A stretch of 5,379 nucleotides of DNA, taken from an uncultured Prevotella sp. (GTDB lineage: Bacteria > Bacteroidota > Bacteroidia > Bacteroidales > Bacteroidaceae). Of the stretch, positions 1 to 5,379 are shown piece by piece (position 1 is the first letter of the stretch; each line of letters starts with the position of its first letter). A program made the position numbers and the translations under genes. The DNA lies in NCBI GenBank assembly GCA_937889855.1, contig CALBYK010000038.1, forward strand, positions 1 to 5,379, in the 5' to 3' direction. A model generated the notes under the pieces. It did no database searches. It was not told where the DNA came from and saw only the letters and a program-made list of their open reading frames with translations.

Positions 1-1339
1 GTACCTCACCCAGTGCCAGACAGACCCTTCTTATCCGCGCTATGCGCAGATTGTCACCTCTACACGAGCCGATGCCGCATGGGGCAAGCCGTCGGAGCTG
101 AAGATTACGGGCGACACGCTGTCGAGCTATGCCCATCCTGCCGTGTCGCCCGACGGCGAATGGCTCTACTTCGCTTCCGACATGCCAGGCGGAATGGGAG
201 GCTTTGACATCTGGCGCGCACGCATAACGTCGGCGGGACTCGGCGGTGTGGAGAACCTCGGCGAGCCGATAAACACTCCAGGCAACGAGATGTTCCCTAC
301 GTTCCGTCCCAACGGCGACCTCTACTTCTCGAGTGACGGTCATCCTGGCATGGGCGGACTCGACATCTTCATAGCTTCCGTGGACAAGGACGGCAAGTAC
401 CACGTCACGCATCCCGGTTATCCGCTCAACTCGCAGGGCGACGACTTCGGAGTGACGTTCGAGGGTGTGCACAACCGTGGATACTTCTCGTCCAACCGCA
501 ACGACGGGCGTGGATGGGACCATATCTACAGCTTTGTGAATCCCGAGATAATACAGAGCGTCAAGGGATGGGTGTACGAGCAGGACGGCTACGAGCTCCC
601 TTCGGCTCTTGTATACCTCGTCGGGTCGGACGGAACAAACGAGAAGCTAAGCGTCAAGGGCGACGGTTCGTTCGAGAAGGAGCTGAAGCCTGGAGTTGAC
701 TACATACTACTTGCCACATGCAAGGGATTCCTCAACCACAAGGAGGAGCTGAGCATTGGCAAGTCGGACGAGTCGCACGAATATGTGCTGCAGTTCCCGC
801 TGGCTTCTATCACAGCGCCCGTGCTAATCGACAACATATTCTACGATTTCGACAAGGCAACGCTACGGCCTGAATCACAGAAGTCGCTCGACGACCTCGT
901 GAAGCTGCTCAACGAGAACCCCAATGTCACCATAGAGCTTTCGGCCCACTGCGACTACAAGGGCTCTGCCGAATACAACAAGCTCCTTTCTCAGCGACGT
1001 GCCGAGGCGGTTGTGGCCTATCTCACAGCCAAAGGCATCGCACGCGACCGCCTCTCGCCCGTTGGCTACGGCAAGGAGAAGCCAAAGGTGATACGCAAAA
1101 AACTCACAGAGAAGTATCCATGGCTCAAGGAGAACGACCAGCTGACGGAGAACTTCATCAAGAAGCTCGATAAAGACAAGCAGGAAATTTGCAACCAGCT
1201 CAACCGCCGCACCGAGTTCATCGTGCTGCGCACTACATATGGCATGTTCGACAAGGACGGCAAACTCAAGCAGAAACCAGCCGACAAAAAACCTGCATCC
1301 TATGACAAGAATGACGACTTCGACATCTACATAGAGTAA
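1..1339 (+). CDS. porE: PorE-like PD40/OmpA-family protein, 5' end cut by window edge
   Basis: Partial gene. The frame is open from base 2 and gives 445 visible residues ending at TAA 1337-1339. The GTG at 143 is internal, lying inside a propeller blade, so the true start is upstream of the window. Visible order: PD40 beta-propeller blades (for example VSPDGEWLYFASD, FRPNGDLYFSSD and GVHNRGYFSSNR, about residues 45-178), a carboxypeptidase-regulatory-like beta fold (about 185-257, beginning VKGWVYEQDG), then an OmpA C-terminal domain (about 279-410). The OmpA domain has Asp (codon 953-955) and Arg (codon 998-1000) at the spacing of E. coli OmpA Asp271/Arg286, which bind diaminopimelate, plus the closing LNRRTEF motif. 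An insert of about 30 residues lies between GYGKEKP and that motif. The C-terminal tail is Lys/Asp-rich. Known: P. gingivalis PorE (PG1058) has TPR, propeller, CRD and OmpA domains and is an outer-membrane-associated T9SS component. Inferred: this is its orthologue. The N-terminal lipobox and TPRs are outside the window, so a PorE paralogue of the generic PD40/OmpA type remains possible. Confidence 0.85.
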   Translation, partial: YLTQCQTDPSYPRYAQIVTSTRADAAWGKPSELKITGDTLSSYAHPAVSPDGEWLYFASDMPGGMGGFDIWRARITSAGLGGVENLGEPINTPGNEMFPTFRPNGDLYFSSDGHPGMGGLDIFIASVDKDGKYHVTHPGYPLNSQGDDFGVTFEGVHNRGYFSSNRNDGRGWDHIYSFVNPEIIQSVKGWVYEQDGYELPSALVYLVGSDGTNEKLSVKGDGSFEKELKPGVDYILLATCKGFLNHKEELSIGKSDESHEYVLQFPLASITAPVLIDNIFYDFDKATLRPESQKSLDDLVKLLNENPNVTIELSAHCDYKGSAEYNKLLSQRRAEAVVAYLTAKGIARDRLSPVGYGKEKPKVIRKKLTEKYPWLKENDQLTENFIKKLDKDKQEICNQLNRRTEFIVLRTTYGMFDKDGKLKQKPADKKPASYDKNDDFDIYIE

Positions 1340-1356
1340 ACATCTTTAAACTTCGC

Positions 1357-1388
1357 AGGTCGCAAGTTCTATATTGAACTTGCGACCT
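1357..1388 (+). terminator. 13-bp perfect hairpin after the porE-like gene
   Basis: The arms 1357-1369 (aggtcgcaagttc) and 1376-1388 (gaacttgcgacct) are exact reverse complements around a 6-nt loop, starting 18 nt after the porE-like stop codon. The position suits a transcript 3' end or mRNA-stabilising stem. No clean U-run follows (next bases cggacagtctgttt), so a classical intrinsic terminator is not proven. Confidence 0.5.
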
Positions 1389-1543
1389 CGGACAGTCTGT
1401 TTACAAGAATTTAAGCTGATTTATCACCGAGTTTTTTGGGCACATTTTTTGTCCTCTACGTTTTTGCGCCGAGGATTCCGGATTAAACAATCAAAATCGC
1501 GTCGCTCCGTTCCGCACCGACTTGTCGCCGAGCGTTTAAAAGC
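1389..1543. other. unexplained intergenic block
   Basis: About 155 bp between the two hairpins with no gene I can support. The first half carries two T6 runs (1432-1437 and 1447-1452). The second half is GC-rich and has two copies of cgccgag (about 1469 and 1526). Two + strand frames stay open for roughly 40 codons or more, but the only start in the longer one is a TTG inside the preceding hairpin, and the translation is basic with no recognisable domain. It could be a dispersed intergenic repeat, a decayed gene or a small RNA. The sequence alone does not decide. Confidence 0.3.
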
Positions 1544-1588
1544 GAAAAAGGGTTAAAATGTTGAAAGTCAACATTTTAACCCTTTTTC
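1544..1588. terminator. perfect 21-bp hairpin, probable bidirectional terminator
   Basis: The arms 1544-1564 and 1568-1588 are exact reverse complements, 21 bp with no mismatch, around the 3-nt loop aag. Each strand ends in a T5 run inside the stem (accctttttc), which can serve as the U-tract in both directions. It begins 2 nt beyond the 3' end of tRNA-Pro on the - strand and also faces transcription arriving from the convergent porE-like gene, so it most likely terminates the tRNA transcript and may also stop read-through from the left. Confidence 0.8.
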
Positions 1589-1590
1589 TG

Positions 1591-1664
1591 TCGGGATGAC
1601 TGGACTCGAACCAGCGACCTCACGCCCCCCAGACGCGTGCGCTAACCAACTGCGCTACATCCCG
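1591..1664 (-). tRNA. tRNA-Pro (anticodon GGG)
   Basis: A 74-nt cloverleaf on the - strand. The acceptor is CGGGATG/CATCCCG (7 bp). The D-stem is GCGC/GCGC with loop AGTTGGTTA. The anticodon stem is CGCGT/GCGTG with two G-U wobbles (28-42 and 31-39), and its loop CTGGGGG has anticodon GGG at 1628-1630. The T-arm is GCTGG/CCAGT with loop TTCGAGT, and the discriminator is A73. G37 follows the anticodon, as in bacterial tRNA-Pro, where TrmD makes m1G37. GGG reads CCC and CCU. The 3' CCA is not encoded (the next bases are CAG), so CCA-adding enzyme is needed, which is common in this phylum. It is a single-gene unit with its own promoter and terminator. Confidence 0.96.
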
Positions 1665-1683
1665 TTCTTCTTAAAAGCGAGTG

Positions 1684-1715
1684 CAAAGTTAGCGCATTAT
1701 TATGAAATGACCAAA
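1684..1715 (-). promoter_or_regulatory. Bacteroidota sigma-ABfr type promoter for tRNA-Pro
   Basis: Reading the - strand: TTTG (1715-1712), then 20 nt, then TAACTTTG (1691-1684). This matches the Bacteroidota consensus TTTG-N19-21-TAnnTTTG exactly. The tRNA 5' end lies 20 nt further on, so a start near 1677 would leave a leader of about a dozen nucleotides for RNase P to remove. Confidence 0.85.
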
Positions 1716-1820
1716 TTTACAGACAACTTTTTTACATATTCACACTCACTTTGACGTTTTTTTATTTCTCCCTTACCTATTTTTCACATCTTTACAGTAT
1801 TATGAATGAAGATTTATAAG

Positions 1821-1828
1821 TAACTTTG
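1821..1828 (+). promoter_or_regulatory. -7 element of the probable aroA operon promoter
   Basis: TAACTTTG fits the Bacteroidota -7 consensus TAnnTTTG and is identical to the tRNA-Pro promoter element. It lies 33 nt before the aroA ATG, giving a predicted leader of about 25-30 nt. No TTTG is present at 19-21 nt upstream. The nearest candidate is TTTA at 1791-1794 with a 26-nt gap, so the -33 half is weak or absent. Confidence 0.65.
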
Positions 1829-1861
1829 CATAGTAATCAAAACAAATAAAAAACATCCATT

Positions 1862-3115
1862 ATGCAATATATTCTACATGCGCCACAATGCCTCGCCGCA
1901 AACGTCAAGCTTCCGGCATCCAAGAGCATAAGCAACCGCGCACTCATAATACACGCCCTCTCTAAGGGCGACATCTTGCCCGAGAACCTATCGGTGTGCG
2001 ACGACACAGAGGTTATCGTGAACGCGCTGATGTACAAACCTTACACCATAGACATTAAGGCTGCCGGCACTGCCATGCGGTTTATGACAGCCTACCTGTC
2101 TGTCACCCCAGGGGAGCACGCCATAACCGGCACCAACCGCATGAAAAAACGTCCAATAGCCATCCTTGTGGACGCGCTACGATACATCGGAGCCGACATT
2201 GAATATGTGGGTGAAGAGGGATACCCTCCATTACGCATCAAAGGACACCCGCTCGAAGGCGGATACATGGAGGTGCCTGCCAACATCAGCTCACAATACA
2301 TCTCTGCCTTGCTCATGATTGGCCCCGTTCTGAAGAACGGACTCGAGCTGAAGATGACTGGCGAGATAGCGTCACGCCCCTACATAGACCTCACGCTGTG
2401 GATGATGCGCGAGTTTGGAGCCGATGCCGACTGGAGTGACGTAGACACCGTGAAAGTGAACCCCAAGCCTTACCAGCAGCATAAATACACAATAGAAAGC
2501 GACTGGAGCGCAGCGTCATACTGGTACGAGATGATGGCACTAAACGACGACACCGAGTCAACGGTGAACTTCGAGGGACTGTTTGACGCCTCAAAGCAGG
2601 GCGACTCCATCGTTAAGTATATTTTCTCGCTGCTCGGCGTGAAGACCCGCTTCTCCACCACCGACAACTCAGCCAACCCAATTGTGCGCCTCAAAAAACT
2701 GCCGTGCATGCTGCCACGGCTCGACTACGACTTTGTGGCCGCGCCAGACCTCGCGCAGACAATCGTGGTGACATGCGCACTTATGAACATACCGTTCCGC
2801 TTCACCGGACTGGCAAGCCTCAAGATAAAGGAAACCGACCGCATAGAGGCTCTCAAGCACGAGCTCAAGAAACTTGGCTACGTGTTGCGCGACGAGAACA
2901 ACGACACACTCATTTGGGACGGTACACGCTGTGAACCATCACTCGAACCTATCGACACTTACGAGGACCACCGCATGGCAATGGCGTTCGCACCAGCAGC
3001 CATAAAATTCCCGGGGTTGCGCATCAACAATCCGCAAGTGGTGACCAAATCATACCCGCAATTCTGGGACGACCTGGAAATGGCCGGATGGCACATCGAG
3101 AAGATAAAAGACTGA
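1862..3115 (+). CDS. aroA: 3-phosphoshikimate 1-carboxyvinyltransferase (EPSP synthase)
   Basis: Cytosolic shikimate-pathway enzyme. It transfers the enolpyruvyl group of PEP to shikimate-3-phosphate, giving EPSP on the way to chorismate. The length of 417 residues is close to the family norm (E. coli 427). Motifs aligned to E. coli AroA: LPASKSISNR with Lys21, Ser22 and Arg26; GTAMR with Arg73; NRMKKRP with Arg97; SSQ 143-145; SRPY with Ser171 and Tyr174; Asp296 (Asp313 in E. coli); KETDR with Lys323, Glu324 and Arg327; EDHRMAM with Arg371; and Lys396. Two sites differ: Phe74 replaces Pro101 after GTAMR, and Ser319 stands where E. coli has Asn336. The ATG at 1862 is chosen because the first beta strand follows directly. 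Its upstream region is A-rich without a Shine-Dalgarno sequence, as usual in the phylum. It is the first gene of a probable three-gene operon. Confidence 0.97.
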   Translation: MQYILHAPQCLAANVKLPASKSISNRALIIHALSKGDILPENLSVCDDTEVIVNALMYKPYTIDIKAAGTAMRFMTAYLSVTPGEHAITGTNRMKKRPIAILVDALRYIGADIEYVGEEGYPPLRIKGHPLEGGYMEVPANISSQYISALLMIGPVLKNGLELKMTGEIASRPYIDLTLWMMREFGADADWSDVDTVKVNPKPYQQHKYTIESDWSAASYWYEMMALNDDTESTVNFEGLFDASKQGDSIVKYIFSLLGVKTRFSTTDNSANPIVRLKKLPCMLPRLDYDFVAAPDLAQTIVVTCALMNIPFRFTGLASLKIKETDRIEALKHELKKLGYVLRDENNDTLIWDGTRCEPSLEPIDTYEDHRMAMAFAPAAIKFPGLRINNPQVVTKSYPQFWDDLEMAGWHIEKIKD

Positions 3116-3534
3116 CAAACAGAAAAAAACATAGCAAGACAATGCTAATACTCATACTATCAATAGTTGCCCTTGGAGTGTTTGCCGCCATCTACTCATT
3201 GGCAACAAGCCGCGGCAAGCACGACGAACATCCTATAACCGTCGCACAAACATGCTCCACATGCGACGGGTCCGCAAGCACAAAATGCGAGCAGGAATGC
3301 ATGATGGAGGCGTCAACGAAACCCATCGAATACTTCGACGACGAAGAGCTTGACACCTTCCGCAACCGCGCATCCAACAGCTACACCGACGACGAGGCAC
3401 AACAGTTTGCCGACGTGCTCTACACCATGCGCCAGGACGAAGTGGCAGCATGGTGCCGAAGCCTACACTTGCGCGGCATCGAGCTGCCGGACCAAATAAA
3501 GGATGAGGTGGTAATGATGGTTGCCGACAACTGA
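3088..3534 (+). CDS. single-pass membrane protein of unknown function
   Basis: A 148-residue protein that I cannot name. Residues 1-18 are basic (NRKKHSK), 19-38 form one hydrophobic helix (LILILSIVALGVFAAIYSLA), then comes a short linker with a Cys cluster, C56-x2-C59-x7-C67-x3-C71. An acidic, helix-rich C-terminal part follows (about 80-148, with EYFDDEELD, YTDDEAQQF and DEVAAWCRSLHLRGIELPDQIKDEV). The positive charges before the helix suggest that the N terminus is in the cytoplasm and the C-terminal part in the periplasm. The ATG at 3088 overlaps the end of aroA by 28 bp. The only later ATG (3142) would remove the basic segment, so 3088 is preferred, though a CTG at 3112 is conceivable. 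The overlap and the 38-bp gap to the next gene imply co-transcription and perhaps translational coupling with aroA. The Cys cluster could bind metal or form disulfides, which is a guess. Confidence 0.8.
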   Translation: MAHREDKRLTNRKKHSKTMLILILSIVALGVFAAIYSLATSRGKHDEHPITVAQTCSTCDGSASTKCEQECMMEASTKPIEYFDDEELDTFRNRASNSYTDDEAQQFADVLYTMRQDEVAAWCRSLHLRGIELPDQIKDEVVMMVADN

Positions 3535-3572
3535 CCACACAATAAAAGGACACCATACTACGTTATTTATAC

Positions 3573-5379
3573 GTGAAAAGATTTCATTCCAAACATACAG
3601 TATTCATCGCCGTTGTTGCCATTCTCTTGGCTGCGACAGGTTGTTCAACGCAAAAAAACACAGCAAAGACACGTTTCTGGCAAGCATTCAAGGCACGCTA
3701 CAACACCTACTACAACGGTTCACTGGCGTATATTGACGGCTCACTGGAAAAGGAGAACGGCAATAAGGACAACTTCACCGAAACCATACCTCTATACACC
3801 GTCGGCAACAAGCAGAGCCGGGAACTGGGCAAGTCGAACTTCGACCGCGCCATAGAGAAATGTCAAAAGACCATCAAGCTGCACAGCATAAAACGCCGCC
3901 CAGAATGGACAAAAAACAGACGCAAGACCGAAAAGGACATCGAGTGGCTCTCGCGGCGCGAATACAACCCATTCCTTTGGCGGGCATGGCTACTCATGGG
4001 ACGTTCACAGTTCTACAAGGGAGCTTTCGACGAGGCTGCCTCGACATTTGCATACATGGGAAGGCTCTACCAGACCCAACCTGCCATATATGCCAAGGCG
4101 AGGGCATGGCTCGCCAAAAGCTATATTGAGGAAGGATGGATGTACGATGCAGAGGACGTGATAAGGGGCATGCAACGCGACTCCATTCACTGGTCGGCAC
4201 GAAAAGAATGGGACTTCACATACGCCGACTACTACATACACACCGGCGACTATGCCAAGGCAATACCATACCTTAGAAGAGCCATAAAACACGAAATGCG
4301 GCGCAAACAACGCGCACGCGAATGGTATCTGATGGGACAACTGCTATCGGCTCTCGGCAACAACGCAGAGGCTATGAAGGCATACAAGCATGTGGTGAGA
4401 CAGAACCCGCCATACGAGACGGAGTTCAACGCACGCATTGCCATGACAGAGGTAATGTCGGCCACACAGTCGAAAAAGATGATTGGACGACTCAAGCGCA
4501 TGGCGGCATCCGACAAGAACAAGGACTATCTCGACCAGGTCTACTACGCCATAGGCAACATCTACATGAGCCGGCGCGACACAGCCAATGCCATCACTGC
4601 CTATGAGCGCGGCGCAGCCAAGGCCACACGCTCAGGCATCGAGAAGGGAGTGCTGCTGCTGAAACTCGGAGACATCTACTGGAACATGGAACACTACTCT
4701 GACGCAAAACGATGCTATGGAGAGGCCATCGGACTGCTTGACAAGGAGCGCAAGGACTATGAGCAACTGTCGGAGCGCTCAAAGGTGCTCGACCAGCTCG
4801 TGCCTTACACCGATGCCATACACCTCCAGGACTCGCTGCAACAGCTCGCCCACATGAGCGAGGCTGAGCGCAACGCCGCAATCGACCGTACCATTGCCGA
4901 ACTGAAACGCAAAGAGAAGGAGGAACAACGCAAGCAGAAGGAGCAAGAGGCGCAGGAAACAATCAGCAAGAATGGCGGCAACAACATTGACAACAGTAAA
5001 AGAAACAACAACAGCAGCCAGCAACAACAGGGCAACCAGCTGTGGTATTTCTATAATCCAATGGCGGTGAGCCAGGGCAAGGCGGCTTTCCAAAAGCAAT
5101 GGGGCAAGCGCGAGAATGTTGACAACTGGCAACGCGTCAACAAAACGGTCGTGGCAACAACTGACGAGAGCCAGGAGATGACGCAACAAATGCTCGACTC
5201 CATCGCTACTGCCGAAGCCGCAGCCGACTCCATTGCACAGATTGCCGACAGCGCACAGAACGACCCACACAGACGCGAATACTACTTGGCGCAAATTCCT
5301 TTCACGGAGGAACAGATTGCCGAAAGCAACAAAATAATAGAGGACGGACTGTTCAACTCGGGTGTGATATTCAAGGACA
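3573..5379 (+). CDS. porW: PorW/SprE-like T9SS lipoprotein with TPRs, 3' end cut by window edge
   Basis: Open from GTG 3573 to the window end (602 visible residues, no stop). In-frame TAA 3543-3545 lies upstream and there is no ATG between, so GTG is the start; the next in-frame ATG would lose the signal peptide. Residues 1-24 form a lipoprotein signal (KRFHSKHTVFIAVVAILLAATGC, Cys24). TPR-like helix pairs follow at about 135-165, 172-200, 213-240, 249-279, 320-350 and 359-388. Then come a charged coiled-coil stretch (about 430-466), an Asn/Gln-rich linker (about 469-489), and the conserved-looking WYFYNPMAVSQGK...FQKQWGKR...NWQRVNK segment (490-524) that I recognise from SprE/PorW proteins. 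Known: SprE is needed for T9SS and gliding in Flavobacterium johnsoniae, and PorW in P. gingivalis links the PorK/N ring to the Sov translocon. Inferred: this lipoprotein does the same at the outer membrane. It follows the membrane protein gene by 38 bp with no terminator between. More TPRs are expected past the edge. Confidence 0.88.
   Translation, partial: MKRFHSKHTVFIAVVAILLAATGCSTQKNTAKTRFWQAFKARYNTYYNGSLAYIDGSLEKENGNKDNFTETIPLYTVGNKQSRELGKSNFDRAIEKCQKTIKLHSIKRRPEWTKNRRKTEKDIEWLSRREYNPFLWRAWLLMGRSQFYKGAFDEAASTFAYMGRLYQTQPAIYAKARAWLAKSYIEEGWMYDAEDVIRGMQRDSIHWSARKEWDFTYADYYIHTGDYAKAIPYLRRAIKHEMRRKQRAREWYLMGQLLSALGNNAEAMKAYKHVVRQNPPYETEFNARIAMTEVMSATQSKKMIGRLKRMAASDKNKDYLDQVYYAIGNIYMSRRDTANAITAYERGAAKATRSGIEKGVLLLKLGDIYWNMEHYSDAKRCYGEAIGLLDKERKDYEQLSERSKVLDQLVPYTDAIHLQDSLQQLAHMSEAERNAAIDRTIAELKRKEKEEQRKQKEQEAQETISKNGGNNIDNSKRNNNSSQQQQGNQLWYFYNPMAVSQGKAAFQKQWGKRENVDNWQRVNKTVVATTDESQEMTQQMLDSIATAEAAADSIAQIADSAQNDPHRREYYLAQIPFTEEQIAESNKIIEDGLFNSGVIFKD

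Larger units (their letters stand above)
1536..1680 (+). repeat. 10-bp direct repeat flanking the tRNA-Pro unit
   Basis: ttaaaagcga occurs at 1536-1545 and again at 1671-1680, bracketing the 21-bp hairpin and the tRNA gene. The second copy sits in the tRNA leader just upstream of the mature 5' end. There is no integrase gene and no tRNA fragment nearby, so it is recorded as a repeat only. Chance is possible in AT-rich DNA. Confidence 0.4.

Noticed and set aside
143..145. GTG as the start of the first gene
   Set aside because: The same frame continues to the left edge with clear propeller-type sequence, so the GTG encodes an internal Val.
1374..1556. 60-codon + strand frame between the two hairpins
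   Set aside because: Its start is a TTG within the 13-bp hairpin and its end lies inside the terminator stem. No domain or translation signal is visible. Kept only as an unexplained block.
1536..1680. tRNA-Pro as an integration (att) site
   Set aside because: No integrase, no partial tRNA copy and no foreign-looking cargo are present. The 10-bp repeat alone is too weak.
1340..1861. Riboswitch or attenuator upstream of aroA
   Set aside because: The predicted aroA leader is only about 25-30 nt, too short for a known riboswitch, and no leader peptide or alternating stems are visible there.
2092..2860. Several 60-80 codon - strand frames and a + strand frame inside aroA
   Set aside because: All are shadows of the well-conserved aroA reading frame.
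4005..4522. Overlapping - strand frames of 90-111 codons
   Set aside because: They lie antisense within the TPR region of the porW-like gene, overlap one another, and have no recognisable motifs.
4779..5294. 171-codon - strand open frame, Leu/Val-rich
   Set aside because: It is antisense to the porW-like gene. The hydrophobic look comes from reading Gln, Asp, Ala and Glu codons backwards, and no family pattern is visible.

Overview
The window looks like ordinary chromosomal DNA of a Bacteroidota member, most likely of the order Bacteroidales and Prevotella-like. The reasons are two copies of the phylum-specific promoter element TAnnTTTG, starts without Shine-Dalgarno sequences, and two proteins that resemble type IX secretion (T9SS) and gliding components. 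AroA also has a Bacteroidota-like sequence. The genus is inferred, since no 16S or similar marker is present. Ile is often encoded by ATA in all the genes.

Left part (1-1339, + strand): the 3' three quarters or so of a gene for a periplasmic or outer-membrane-associated protein. It has beta-propeller (PD40) blades, a carboxypeptidase-regulatory-like fold and a C-terminal OmpA-type peptidoglycan-binding domain. This is the layout of the T9SS protein PorE. Next come a 13-bp hairpin, about 150 bp of unexplained DNA, a perfect 21-bp hairpin, and a convergent tRNA-Pro(GGG) gene on the - strand (1591-1664) with a near-ideal Bacteroidota promoter.

Middle and right part (1665-5379): an AT-rich divergent promoter region, then a tight + strand run that is probably one operon. 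It holds aroA (EPSP synthase, complete), a 148-residue single-pass membrane protein of unknown function whose start overlaps the end of aroA by 28 bp, and, after a 38-bp gap, a GTG-started lipoprotein with TPR repeats. That last gene matches the PorW/SprE family of T9SS and runs off the right edge.

Functionally the window joins a housekeeping shikimate-pathway enzyme and a tRNA with two probable T9SS parts: PorE, which anchors the machine to peptidoglycan, and PorW, which links the PorK/N ring to the Sov/SprA translocon. I found no mobile element, CRISPR array, defence system or clearly new system. The points worth following up are the T9SS pairing, the uncharacterised membrane protein between aroA and porW, the Phe at the Pro101 site of AroA, and the odd intergenic block at 1389-1543.
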